Part shown: one piece after another, positions 1-11,276 of the stretch
How positions within the stretch are numbered: the first letter of the stretch is position 1
Layout: each line of letters opens with the position of its first letter
Source of the DNA: Lunularia cruciata
Lineage: Eukaryota; Streptophyta; Marchantiopsida; Lunulariales; Lunulariaceae
NCBI GenBank assembly: GCA_948567375.1
Contig: OX419762.1
Coordinates: forward strand, 58,075,034 to 58,139,033
Length of the DNA: 64,000 bases
Direction: 5' to 3'
Notes under the pieces: generated by a model
The model's database searches: none
What the model saw: only the letters and a program-made list of their open reading frames with translations
Told to the model about the DNA's origin: nothing
Program-made: the position numbers and the translations under genes

Positions 1-1617
1 AACAAGTAATCTCGAAAATCGGAAAGTGAAAAGAGAGCAAAGTGAGAAGATGAATATATTACACCATGTCTTATAAAATGAAATAAAAGACAACACTTGT
101 ATTTTTGCACCTAAAGAAGCAATTACAAAGAGAGTCCTTGTAACATTATAACACGCATCTTAGTTTAATTGGATACTTTGTGATAATTCAAGTACTCTCT
201 TAGCAAAACTTTGACATTGGGGTCTCGACCTAACAAGTACTGTGCGGAACTAGTTAGCGCCTGAATGGGATGAGGTCTGATCGTAAACTACATTTGCAGT
301 AATTGGGTCCTAAATAGCGAGATTAAAGACCTTTTGGGCAGAGAGGAAAAGAGAGTAGTTGACATAATTTTTTGAGATAAATGAATAAATATAAAAATAC
401 AATCTAATATGAAATAAAGATGTAATACCGTAGTCGACTGCAAGGGATTTAATCTTTTATTCATCAACCCGGTAGTGGATCAGACCTAAATGGTGCTCGG
501 GGGAATCTTTTAGATATAGCGCCGAACTCGCGGGTAAACATGGGATCCATCGAACTTTACTGGACTTTTAAGGGAAGCTTTCGATAAAGTTCTCCTACGG
601 AATCATGCCCGCAAGTTCGATTGCCGACGAGGTTCTCTAGATCCACCCGCCGAGAATCCTCGAAATCCGCCGGGAAAACCCGCACGATTTTCCATACTTC
701 CGGTATACTGTACCTTTTATACGGTTCTTTTAGACCCGTTCAGCAATCTTTGTATATTTCTGTCTGGTTTAGTATACAGAAGCCCAAGCCCATGACAAAC
801 CACTTTATTTTATAATTATTTAACAAGTGACTGACATTCCGCCAGGCTAACTTTTTGAGTAATATAGAAGGTATGTTGAACCCTTACTTTTTGACTTGTA
901 ACCTATTTTAATGTTCGAGATGAATACCTTACTTAATCCGAACTCTGTTTTACGACCATGACGGTATTCTAAGATGATGGTACGAATTTCATTGAAATTT
1001 TCCTAATCCAACTTTAAGTAGGTTGGGTTCGAATTTGCGATTCTTACAGACTATGCTTCTAAAAGTACCTGCACAAATTTGGGGTCATTTGACTTGTCTA
1101 AGATGCCCAGGAATCTTTCTGCAATTAATTTAACAAGGCAATTTACTAGTACAATAAATATACAATCATGGAAACTATTTAATGTAGATTATAATCAAAA
1201 TCTCTCAAGTGCACTGTGTCGGTAATCTATGCTCACGCCAGTAAACTTACGGTCAGTCGTAATAATTTAAGTATCAGGAATATATTAGAGTTATCATAGG
1301 ATAAAGGTTTGTCATTCATTAATGTTCCTTCGCTTGATGTAAGAGAATCGTTAACTATATGTTTTAGTTACATTTTTCCTTACATATAGGGAGAGTGTGG
1401 AGAAGGGAGAGGAGAGGGAGAGATGTGAGAAGAAATATCATATGACTTCGTGAACATAAGTGTTTATTTTCACTAGTTGCAGATAGATAAACTAGAAATA
1501 CCGAATGTATTGAACTAAGTACATCATAGAGGTGAATTAATTCGCACTTGTTTTAATGGATAAATTCATGTACAATTTAGATTATCCAAAGTTGAGTTAT
1601 TTTAATGAATTAACAAG

Positions 1618-1690
1618 AACAAAAGAAAGGCGACCGCGTAGGAAACACGAAGGATGGGAAGACCCCATCAAGCCGTACAATTAACAAGAA
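1618..1690 (+). repeat. Dispersed short repeat, partial copy
   Basis: This partial copy shares the core GAAGACCCCATCAAG and the preceding purine-rich stretch with copies near 2,850 (opposite strand), 3,460, 11,277 and 31,900. No coding capacity or terminal structure is visible. It is probably a small non-autonomous element. Confidence 0.5.
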
Positions 1691-2844
1691 CTGGTGCTAC
1701 TTCTTGACCTCTGCAATATATCACAGTGAGAGAAGATTAAATTAGCATAATCAGCTTAAATCAACTACTTAAATAGCGCTCGAGCATGTCCTTTTCAGCA
1801 CTCTTACCTTCCCGTTTTCGCTTTGCTAGAAGAAGAAAATTCGGTCTCTAACATGACGGTTGATCCGGTCTTCACCATACAGTACAGAACCCAAAGATCT
1901 GTAATTAACTCAAGTTAAACTAACAAGAATATCCCACCTAATCTACTAATCTCGATATTTTGTAATAATTTAGTACCCATCCGGATTCCGGGATTGGTTC
2001 ATCATGGCTACCATACATCGACTGCAACTTCACCCGACAAAGTACGTACAGAGTGACTTTGTGCAGGTCCACGTACTGCGTGTCTTCTCGGCAGTTACTA
2101 ACCCACATTACTGTAGTGAGTCCACGTTCTCTTCAGCACAGTTGGCTGACCCTGACGTGGTAGGTTCTTTCACTTGTCAGAGGAATAGTTGTCAGTTTGT
2201 ACCCCAGTGGTGAGTGTATATGCCCCATACCGTGCATGTATGTTCTGTCCTAATCACCCTTTTTTAATTAATTTTCTGATAAATTACGATTTTACGTTTC
2301 TCTATGATTATATATTTTATGCTCTAGAGCATAAGAAGAGAGCTCTTTCTAGTTTAATCCCAAAGAAGGTATTTTCATGATCAGTTAGCTGATAGTATGG
2401 GAGTAGCTATTGCGGATAAGTGATACTGCATAGAGAACTCAGGAGGACAACATGTTGAGTTGACACTTCTCCCTACCTTTTCTTTCAATTCTTTACGTGT
2501 AAAAGCGCGAAAATTCTGATTTACATGGCTCTGCATTGCTGATCCAATCCATCAATTCCATGATCCATTACCATGTAAACTTTTTCCCACGAATAAGTTT
2601 CATACCCAAAAGCGATTCTGAAAATTCGTAAGAATTGTATCTTATATCTCCAAGAAGATTGGTCATTATTATCGACCATGAGCACCTTGTGACTTTTAAT
2701 GCCCATTCATGACTTTCAATGCGCTGTGAAGTCGATCCTAGAAACTATGCTATAGTTTTATATTGCATGCTTAAGGTTTGTGTGTGTGCAGTGAATAGTA
2801 CTCGTCTTCTTCCTCGTATCATTATTCTATCTATGGTAAAGTAA

Positions 2845-2985
2845 ATTTCTCATATAGACTCTATTGGAGCTTAGCCTCATTTTACCTTTTCCTTCTCTCC
2901 CTTTTACGGTTTCTTCTCTCCCTTGATGGGGTCTTCCCATCCTTCCTTCTCTCTTGCAAAGCTTGGAAGGATCGCCTATCCATGC
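2845..2985 (-). repeat. Dispersed short repeat, near-complete copy
   Basis: Read on the minus strand, this matches the copy at 11,277-11,410 across its length. Both carry the GGAAGACCCCATCAAG core, then an AG-rich stretch, then GTAAAATG(A/G)GGCTAAGC and a tail with AGAGTCTATATGAGAAAT. The shared order of three blocks shows a true repeat family. Confidence 0.6.
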
Positions 2986-3454
2986 GAACAAAATTGTCAT
3001 CGTAAAAGGACAAAGGGACAAACGAGACAGAATGTCAAACTTCTTAGGTACAGTAGATAGAAAATAGGTGATTGTAAAGGGCAACACTAAAGACCAGAAG
3101 ACATGCAAAGGTGTAGTGATGATGACCTCGGCCTATTATCATTTTACCTTTTCTTTGTAGGACAAGAGCTCTCAAACCCAAAAAGTGAGATAGATCCTAG
3201 ATCTCGAGGATTTCCGCAAAACTGAGGTATTTCCAGTCCCACTGGTTCCCCAGTCTTGAGGTAATTTCCCACGACAGATAAATCACACATCTTGAGGGAC
3301 CCAAGAAATTGTGGGGTTTTCCAATGACTTGGATTAATGGGTAAAAGGTACTATGCATTCTCTCATCTACGGTGTAAAAGGTCAAGGGAGAGATGGTAAG
3401 TCTATTTGGTCTGCCCTGGCAACTTTGAACAGTATGTAGATTGGACATGATTTC

Positions 3455-3548
3455 TTCGAAAGAGAGAAGGACGACCGCAGGAGGGTGATGGGAAGGATGG
3501 GAAGGACCCCATCAAATGGGGTCTTCCCATCCCAGACCTATTTCTTCG
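3455..3548. repeat. Dispersed short repeat, head-to-head pair
   Basis: The core appears once forward (GATGGGAAGGACCCCAT) and immediately again in reverse (ATGGGGTCTTCCCATC), four bases apart, so the pair forms a palindrome. It belongs to the same family as the copies near 2,850 and 11,277. Confidence 0.5.
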
Positions 3549-4501
3549 AAATAGACGAGGGTTTTCCAAGACTGACCTGAGAAAAAAGGAAAATATTTTA
3601 GAAGACTTTCTTTTGCACGGATTAGAGATGATGGAAAGGGAGGCGAAAGATCTCAAGACATTGATCTAAACCCAATATCTTAACGTAACATTTCTTCAAA
3701 CCTTTTCTTTGTTTATTGACTCGGAAACCATGAAAGTGGATCCCATTATCAAGATCGTAAGATCGTACTTCAAACGTGGGCTGGGTGTACGGACAAAGAG
3801 TACGAAGGAGAGCTGTGGAGTCCACACAAGAATCTTCGCATGCTCCCATAAGAAGAAGAAGCAAGCTTGTCTGTCTTTAGAAGACCCACAACAGAAGTAC
3901 TCACTCATTGTAATCATCTCTTTCAGATGAGTCTTCTCATTTCGAGTCTTCACTTCTTAGTGTTCATCGTCAAAGCTAGGTCCTGTACAAATGTCCTGGT
4001 CTACGATCCACATGAGATGTCTTTGGGCTTCACAAGTTTAATCATATTACTGAATTCTAACCATACGTTTTGGTTTGTACAATGTAGTTCATTCACACAA
4101 TAAAAGAGTTTACTAAAATATACAAATAGAGAAGTCCATAATCCTTGCCATCACCCCATTCGAGTGAATGTAGTAATGCAGTTCCCTGTGGGTTCTTTCC
4201 GGGAGAGTAACCTCGATGGATCAAAGGTCCAAATTACTCACATCACTTTTCTAAGATCTCACTTACTGGTGGCCATTTGCATACAACTTTTAAGTCGATT
4301 GTAAACCTGTCTCGAGGTAGTTCCGAGATCCCGACCTTTCATAGACTGCAATCCCTGCCTTTTGAGAGATGTAATTAAATAGAGTAGGATTCAAAGTTCA
4401 CTCCACTACTATTCGTTCAATACAGATATGTTATGGTCCTACTCAAACCTACCCCACCCGATACTTGTCATCGGCAGTACTCTTTTGTTTTGTTCTTAAA
4501 T

Positions 4502-4753
4502 CTTAAATTGATTTGTAAAACACGATCTAATGCCAATTCAGGCCAAAAGATTTATGAAGCTTTTGTCACAAACACGGCAGTTATGGACTCAGAAATACCT
4601 GTGTCTTGAGTCTCGGGATTAGAATATCTTAAACTGATTCGCGTTTGGTGTAGAACATGATATAGATGCAATTCAGGCCAGTAATTCATGAGGTCTGTGT
4701 TAAGAAAATGGCAAGTGATGGACTTAGAAATATCAGCGTTGTGAATCTTGGAT
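4502..4753 (+). repeat. Direct tandem duplication, two diverged copies of about 126 bp
   Basis: Copy one starts at CTTAAATTGATT (4,502) and copy two at CTTAAACTGATT (4,628). They share blocks such as CAATTCAGGCCA and GGACT(C/T)AGAAATA in the same order. The copies are clearly diverged, so the event is not recent. A 110-codon open frame starts in copy two but resembles nothing I know. Confidence 0.55.
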
Positions 4754-7380
4754 GGGCATATGTTGATCGACCATCGATGCATATGACGATGGGATTGGTT
4801 TGTCGAATTCCCCATTTCAAGCGGGAGAGAGTTTCCATACACTTTCAAGAAGATAAGGAGATAATCAGTCGTATTACTACGCTAATACTACGACACTCGT
4901 GGCTCAAATACGCAACCACGCGGTGGGAATTGGCGAGTTCCGTCGCTATTTGCGCTGCTGTATTTTTCATACGGCAGCGGAAACATCGACGTAAATAGCT
5001 TGTACATATAAACTCGCGGTTCAGAACCACTATTTGCCATGCAGAGCCAAACGAGGAGAAATCGAGCTATGTCTGCAGCGAAAACCAGACCATTTCATCT
5101 CGTTTAGAACAAGATTTCATTCTTTGATTTGGAGTTTGAAGTCTCGTAGACCTCAATGCAAATGGTCCTGACCCACCATCAACGGAATATCAAAGAACTG
5201 GAGGGGAACAATCCGTCTTGGTGGTTACCAGTTCCGAACGGTGCCGCATCCGTGCGTTTCCAGGTCAAGCGAAGATCTTCCGGTAATTTATCGGAAAATA
5301 TGCTTCCGCAGCGGCGCGTTTCTGATAGTCGGACGTACATGCGCTTTACCTCGTACGATGAGAATTCCGGAACCATTTGAGGTTGAGAATCCAGTGTAAC
5401 GTCGACTGATTTCGCGGGCGTACCATGCTCTGATGCATTTGCGCAAATTCAGGTACAGGACCCACCTCTGTCATTACTTCGACGAATCATTGCGAAGAGC
5501 TGATAGACCCACATGTTCTGCACATGATATTGAATTCAGTCGCACACAGAAACAACAGCAGCAGCAGCAGCATTAGCGGTTTATTCTAAGCTTATGAACG
5601 AAGGTTATGCACCACTTTTCCTGGCAGCGAAGCAGGTTGGTGGTATCATGACTCTTCTTCTAAGGTGTTCAATCTTTACGGTTCTAGGTTATGCTACAGT
5701 TATTGCAAAGTGAAGGGCGTGGAAGTGGTCCAGAGAAAGCACGACGCGATGCTCCTTCTTCCCTGACGAGTGGAATATGGCAGTCATTCTCTCGAGAGAA
5801 CAGGTAGAAACAAAAATCAGGTGAACCAATCGATAGAAAACGGCCGTCAGCTCTTCGTTTGTTTGCGCCCGTTGTGGTAAAACTCACGACAATCATTCTA
5901 CTTTTGTCTCGCTTTGGTACAAATAATTCTCCGAATGGCGAAATAAATTTAAACCTTCTGACCTACCACTTTCGTACGCAGTTTATCCTAATCGAGAGTA
6001 TTCACGGAATTTAGGACAACTTGTGCCAACTTTTCACAGATTTTACTTCTTTTCTGTCTTACCAGGAGGTAAACTATATCAAAGCCATTTAACTTGAGTT
6101 GGAACTTATGAATTCTGAGCAAAGGCGAGGGAAAAAGTTGATGCAATATCCCGGTGAACATATTCGACATGCACTTCATGAGATTCTTGTACAGAGAGAG
6201 CATAAGCTGGGGATGTGTGACAGCGGGAGTACAGTATAAATGTCTTGCTTTGCTGACGGAAAGGTATCTGCGGACACACAAACCACCGGAAGTAGTGTAG
6301 TTAGCTACTGTAGCTTTCTCGAACTTTGTGTGCAATGACAACGTTGATCTCTTGTCTGTAGTGGGTGGTAGCTCCCACAAGTGGTGCCCGGTTCGATCTC
6401 CTCTCGTTTCCTTGATCACAGCGAGAACAGTCGCGATAGTGATTAGACTAACATAACATGGACCACGTGAACCAAGCCCGAAAGGCGCTACACGAATATC
6501 TCCAGTTCGGTAGCCCAGATCTTTCTTGAAGAGGCATCGTAAATCTCTCGATGTTACAATGGTCCTTTACATAGAAGTCACATCTTCTCCGTCCTTGAGA
6601 CCGTATCCGGAGGTTTATTGATGCCGTTGTCATACTTTGGAGAGGGGATTGTTTACTCCCTCGACGTGTTTTGCTTTCCGGTCATTTCAGGTCTAGTTTT
6701 TCTTGCCTTGTGCTTGAAATCGTCTCGAAGGCACTCGTCTTGTTTGGTCTACTCGAGCCTCTCCTGACTGGAAATCATCCGCTCGGCTGGAAAGCTTGAA
6801 GGTGAATGTTGCATGATAAATGACCCGCTGATTCCCTGAGGCACATGCCCGAGGGTTTCGTGATCTTGCTGATCTTCATGACACTCAGCAAGGTCTTACC
6901 TTCACTTTTGAGGTGGTCTAGAAGCCGTTGAATCAAGATAAAGATCATTTCCTCCCAAACACTTTTGAGTAAGGGCACTGGACTCCGAAGAGACGAATTA
7001 AGAAAGTGACAAGGTTGCTAAGCTTTTGGCGCGTGCCGCCTAACATACAGCAGGTGATCCAGATTGGTGAGTTTAACGATCCATCTTACGTAGTATTAAC
7101 GATCGGCCATTTTATTGTGCACTATGCTGTATCTCCAGCTGTTTAAATGTCTAAGGTGTCGAGAACTTGTCCGAAGCCAAAAATACACAACGCGCTATTC
7201 GAATATGCAGTCTAATCAAAAGTGCTGTCCTGGTTCGATCAATCCTAGACACTCTATAGTTCGACGATCACATCTAAACTTCACGAGCTCATATTTCACC
7301 CTCTTGTTTGTCTGTTTCCCGTAAGGCTTCTCCCCACAGGCGTTACACTTGTCTCTCCACATGGTCTTCGGCATGTACGT
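4754..7380. other. Intergenic DNA, no gene recognised
   Basis: Parts of this stretch (about 4,900-5,400 and 5,700-6,650) look less AT-rich than the surroundings. They hold open frames of 60-143 codons on both strands, but I recognise no domain, signal peptide or membrane segment in them. A short CAG run lies near 5,553-5,570. Unannotated exons of a neighbouring gene cannot be excluded. Confidence 0.5.
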
Positions 7381-7725
7381 GGCCCATGCCTTCTGTGCAT
7401 TCGTTGTAGAGTTTGACTTTGAGAGAAAAATAGCTCAGTCTCTTGCTGTTAAGCAAGAGGTGAAAGACAGCAATATGAAATACAAGTGTATAACAACAAG
7501 GACATTTGCAGTTGCCAGGTGATAGTTGTGGAACTTCAGACTTCTGTGGCCGATGCCTTCTGTGCATTTGCTGTAGAATTTGACTTGAGAGAGAACCAAC
7601 CTCAGCCCAGCCCAGTCTCTTGCTTCACAATATCTTTGCTGAAAGACAGCAATTTGAAATACATATGTATAACAAGGACATTTGCAGTTGCCAGGTGATA
7701 GTCGGTGGAACTTGAGATTTCTCAC
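7381..7725 (+). repeat. Direct tandem duplication of about 170 bp
   Basis: Copy one begins at GGCCCATGCCTTCTGTGCAT (7,381) and copy two at GGCCGATGCCTTCTGTGCAT (7,548). Both run through GAAAGACAGCAAT.TGAAATACA and end with ACATTTGCAGTTGCCAGG followed by GTGGAACTT. Copy two carries a short insertion with CAGCCCAGCCCA. The duplication lies just beyond the 3' end of the IQD gene, so it may affect that gene's 3' UTR. Confidence 0.75.
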
Positions 7726-7981
7726 TGAACCCACAAGATAGTTGGATATCGGGGATGAAGAAGAAAAAACAAAAGCCAGAGGGCAGATACTCTACATTCA
7801 AAGGGTTGACTTCTGAGCTATGGCCATCTAAGACCAAATACGGTATTCTTGACGTTGTAGTCGACAAGAATGCGAAAAAATAAGTAATACTTACAAGAAA
7901 CTGTCTGTCCAAACCGGCTATAAGGGAACCTGTGAGGGGTCCGAGTAAAAGAGTGCATCCAGTGAAGCCTCGCGTAGACGA

Positions 7982-9160
7982 TTAAATTGCTTCCGGGGGT
8001 CGAGTACCCAATCTACTCGAAATTGGGAACGAGAGCCTCTTCCTAGCCGGTGTCGTATCCTTCTCCGGTGTCAAATCAGGTCGTTGCTTGGGCATGCTGT
8101 GACAGCGTACTTTGTTCCGAGCAGACTGAGTAATCTGCATATAATTAGGCACGGCAGGAGAGCTCGCTAGACTCTCATCATCTCTTATCGAACCCGCAAC
8201 GCTCGCCGGCTGCTTAGTCCCATTCTGTTTACTGCTATTCTGTTGTACAGATTCGTCCAGAATCTTGGCATTCTCATCATTCGTACTCTGTTTAGACGCT
8301 TCTTCCACCAAATCCTTACTGACATTGACCCGATTCTCCCATGGCCGCGCCGAAATCCAAATTTCCAGCCAATTCCAATCCCAGTGAGACTTATCTCCCT
8401 CGCAGTCGACAAACAATTGCGAATTATCTTTCGCACTCCCTCTCCACAATGAATGCGAAAGTGCGTAGGACAACGCCCTCTCGCGTTTCAGCGCGGCCTC
8501 TTGCTTGTTCTGCTCCTTCGCTTGAAGCTCTTTCACAGTTCTCACGCTGTCATTCCATCCGTTCAATTCACTGGAATCAGAAATCGATTTCCTCGGCTTC
8601 ACTAAGCTGCTATTGGCAGGAGCTTGACGCCGTTGCCACAAATGGCGCTGCACAGCCTGACCTTCCTCGGACATGCGGACGCGCCTGGCGCGGACTCGAG
8701 CTTGAACCCTAACGAGAGCTTGTACGCAGCGGAGGGTGATCGTCGCCTGGCGCTTGACACCAGCATCCTCCCGGACAAATGCCTGCAATCTAACGAGCCC
8801 TCTGAGAGCCCGCAGGGACCGGCGAGCTAGGTATCCTCGGAACGCTGTTTGAATACGGATAGCAGAGGAATGCTGTTTGGCTTCGTCCGCCTCGGTGACA
8901 GCAATTGCTCGCTGTGCGTCTCCGGGGAATTTGTCGCTCAGAGGGGGGTGGGAGTATTTCCCCCCGTTGGAAACTCGCGAATGTTGTTTACCGAAACTCC
9001 ACCTCCGTTTCTCCTTTGATGGCTTCTTGTGATCCCCGTTGACAGTAGTAGCAGCAGCAGCTTCGGGGCTCGCGACCTGGAGATTTGCCTTCTTATCCTC
9101 TTTGGACGGTGACCGAAATGCCTTCTTCACCGCGCTGAACCATTTTCCTTGCTTCCCCAT
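7982..9160 (-). CDS. IQD: IQ67-domain (IQD) calmodulin-binding protein, intronless
   Basis: IQD proteins bind calmodulin through IQ motifs and act as plant-specific scaffolds, often on microtubules, plasma membrane or nucleus. I start at the ATG at 9,160, which gives MGKQGKWFSAVKKAF, the classic IQD N-terminus. A longer open frame begins at GTG at 9,178 and is not a credible plant start. The protein is 392 residues. The IQ67 domain lies near residues 98-165 with IQTAFRGYLARR, then VKRQATITLRC and VQALVRVQARVRARRV. A C-terminal DUF4005-type block follows near residue 335 (PNYMQITQSARNKVR, KRLSFP). Most IQD genes carry a phase-0 intron inside the IQ67 domain, between codons 16 and 17. Here that junction (LARR-SLRAL) is uninterrupted. 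The spacer VREDAGVKRQA looks one residue longer than in usual family members. The family is certain; the exact member is not. Confidence 0.93.
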   Translation of the reverse strand: MGKQGKWFSAVKKAFRSPSKEDKKANLQVASPEAAAATTVNGDHKKPSKEKRRWSFGKQHSRVSNGGKYSHPPLSDKFPGDAQRAIAVTEADEAKQHSSAIRIQTAFRGYLARRSLRALRGLVRLQAFVREDAGVKRQATITLRCVQALVRVQARVRARRVRMSEEGQAVQRHLWQRRQAPANSSLVKPRKSISDSSELNGWNDSVRTVKELQAKEQNKQEAALKRERALSYALSHSLWRGSAKDNSQLFVDCEGDKSHWDWNWLEIWISARPWENRVNVSKDLVEEASKQSTNDENAKILDESVQQNSSKQNGTKQPASVAGSIRDDESLASSPAVPNYMQITQSARNKVRCHSMPKQRPDLTPEKDTTPARKRLSFPISSRLGTRPPEAI

Positions 9161-10728
9161 CGTCACAGCTCTTGCCACTCCGGAGAAATTACCTCAATGC
9201 TGATACTACCGCCTCTAAAATCCGGAGCTCCGAGCCAACATTTGCCAGATTGAGCTTCCGGAGGAGGCTAATTCGCCACACCCATAGCAATCATTTCCGT
9301 AACTCACCCACTCACCTCTCCACAACTCTACGGGCATTAAGAGCAGCACTTTTCAACCAACCTGAACACAAGAGTTTCTTCTTTTTCTTCTTTTTAAGTG
9401 TTACACACTTTAAAAAAACACTCTTTCTTCCTCATAGAACTCTCTAATCTCCCTGTATCACTTTCTTACCATCCAATGACCGAGAATCCCACAATCTATC
9501 GACCCAAAGCTGCAATTCGACGAAATCTCCTCACAAAATTCAGCACACAGCACCGCGAGAAATCGATCGAACGGGGGCAGACTGACTGCGCTACATTGTC
9601 CCAATTGCTACTGGCTCGACGGCTAAACCCTACCCGAAATTGTAACTGGAGCATCGGGTCCCCATCGCCAGACGAAAAAGGAGACGGGACGATTCTCCAT
9701 CGTCATCATCACCAACCTCTTTCCACCGACAGATAAAAGAGCAAACACAGCTCCGCGGGAAAAGGTGAGGGAAATCAGACCCAACACCAGCCGGACCACA
9801 GCTGGACAGTGCTTCCTGGGTGCGCAAAACGACAAAACAGACGGAGCGGCTTGGCTTCCGGGTAAGATTAAGTACTGACAGTTTCGGTAAAGTCAAATAT
9901 AGGTCCAAGCCAGAGGGTGTTGAACGGGGTTCTCCTGGAATAAACCGTGACCTCAACTTCACGTAAAGAAGGTCAAGTTGTTTTGTCGAAGACGGAGAAT
10001 TTACGCGGAAATAGGCGCAAAGACTGTGGAGTAGATAGAGGAGACTACTTGGACGAATTTTAGTTGGTGGTGGTTTAACCTTTTTGACCGTTTTGTTTAC
10101 TCGATTGTCAAAGAAAAGCGGATGGTATACTTAAACTCATATGTAAACTAAATTCAGACATTATCTGCTGTGGATGTGTTTGCGTTCTGTCTTATATTTC
10201 TAAAAAGATTACGCTATCTATTTGAATTACTTTAACCAAATTTAAAGGTATGACTGGACGAGAACCATATAAATAATCTAAAAATCCTACAGCTTACTAA
10301 AAAAAAATGAAAATGAAAAATTATCTCAAGGTAATAAAAAAATAAAATAGTTTATTAGTTCAAAATATGTACAGTGTAGATCTATAAATTCATATTGAAT
10401 CTTAAAATAAATTTACAAATATGGATGATCACACTGCTGACAGTTAATATCTTTTGCAAAGTCCAGGTGTATGGTTGATCCAAATATTAAGTAAATAAAT
10501 TAATATATTGAGTGCATGAACATGAAACCCGTTCGTTCTAAGACTGTTCCTTACTCGTTTAAGACTTGAGAAGACATAACAGGTCATAAACAGTTAATCC
10601 TTCAGAACCATAGCCATCACTCATTCACACCTAGTGGAGAGCAAAGCTCTCTTGTTACTTTGTACGGCCAAGCGAGATTAGTGTAAAACAAGTATCTTTG
10701 GTGATTAGTCAATGTACTGGATACAATC
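9161..10728. other. Region upstream of the IQD gene, no further gene recognised
   Basis: The first few hundred bases are the 5' UTR and promoter side of the IQD gene, which reads away on the minus strand. A pyrimidine tract at about 9,373-9,397 is a GAA-rich purine tract on the IQD sense strand. A 110-codon minus open frame at 9,630-9,962 lacks any recognisable domain. From about 10,000 the DNA is very AT-rich. I see no convincing core promoter. Confidence 0.5.
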
Positions 10729-10867
10729 AACATTCATTTGGTCTAAACGGTCAACCAAATGCAAATTAAGATTTTATCCACAGTTTCTTGGGTTTGGGGA
10801 CTCAAGAAGCTGTGGATGATTCATAATTTGCATTTAGTTGGTTGCCCTTTTGGATTAAATGAATGTT
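10729..10867 (+). other. Long imperfect hairpin, possible MITE or small-RNA precursor
   Basis: The two arms, each about 62-65 bases, run from AACATTCATTT to the complementary AAATGAATGTT and close on a loop of about 13-15 bases around 10,795. The inner stem pairs ATCCACAGTTTCTTG with CAAGAAGCTGTGGAT. Of six simple arm differences outside the bulges, four would be G-U wobble pairs in a plus-strand transcript. A three-base bulge and a short messy internal loop are present. The inner stem loosely resembles miR396, but the similar stretch would run into the loop, so I do not call a miRNA. A decayed piece of the 3' arm (GCAAGAAGCTGTGATTGA) follows at about 10,880. Confidence 0.55.
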
Positions 10868-10939
10868 AGAGTCCCCGACCGCAAGAAGCTGTGATTGAGT
10901 CTCGGTGATTCAGGACCCCCCATGTGCAGCAACGAATCT

Positions 10940-11245
10940 TAACACCGAAAAGGCAGTAGCAAGACTTTCATAGTAAATCCGCACCGAACATAGAATGAAT
11001 GAACTTCATCAGTGCCCCATTCGCGTCGAGAGATCGCGGTGTTTCTTCAATAACTACAGTACCTTAACACCATAGTAAGTCCATAGTAAGTCCGCACGGA
11101 ACACGGAATGAATGAACTTCATCAGGCCCCATTCGTGCCGAGAAATCGAGGTGTGTTTCCGATTACTACGGTGCGCAGAATGAACTTCATCAGTGCCACT
11201 AATCGTGTCGAGAAAATCGGGGTGTGTTTCCAGTAACTCTACTTG
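10940..11245 (+). repeat. Three-copy tandem repeat with irregular period
   Basis: The block AATGAACTTCATCAG.GCC occurs at 10,998, 11,111 and 11,179. Each copy is followed by a (C/T)CGTG-type CGAGA.ATCG block, then GGTGT.TTCC-like sequence and AACTAC or TTACTACG. Spacing is 113 bp between the first two copies and 68 bp between the second and third. No open frame runs through it. Confidence 0.65.
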
Positions 11246-11276
11246 CCGAGTTTCAGGTAAGGTCTGCTCGATGCAA

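Larger units (their letters stand above)
1..4501. other. AT-rich intergenic DNA, no gene recognised
   Basis: I see no coding region that I can support. Open frames here are under about 100 codons, many lack a true ATG, and none resembles a known family. The stretch holds three copies or fragments of a short dispersed repeat (near 1,620, 2,850 and 3,460, listed separately) and a purine-rich tract at about 1,388-1,430. Otherwise nothing stands out. Confidence 0.6.

Noticed and set aside
4666-4998. 110-codon plus-strand open frame
   Set aside because: It starts inside a tandem duplication, resembles no known family, and a 61-codon frame overlaps it on the other strand.
5553-5570. CAG-repeat run as a polyglutamine coding signal
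   Set aside because: Only about five units, with no surrounding coding frame.
6370-6410. tRNA-like B box (CGGTTCGATCTCC)
   Set aside because: No cloverleaf or acceptor pairing could be assembled around it, and no SINE copy was found elsewhere.
5988-6419. 143-codon minus open frame
   Set aside because: No recognisable domain, signal or membrane segment; kept only as unassigned intergenic DNA.
9161-9178. Six-codon N-terminal extension of the IQD protein starting at 9,178
   Set aside because: The codon there is GTG; the next ATG at 9,160 gives the conserved MGK..GKWF start.
9630-9962. 110-codon minus open frame upstream of the IQD gene
   Set aside because: No domain and a composition typical of a chance frame; it lies in the IQD promoter/5' UTR side.
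10785-10825. miR396 gene
   Set aside because: Only about 13 bases match, with gaps, and the putative mature RNA would run into the terminal loop.
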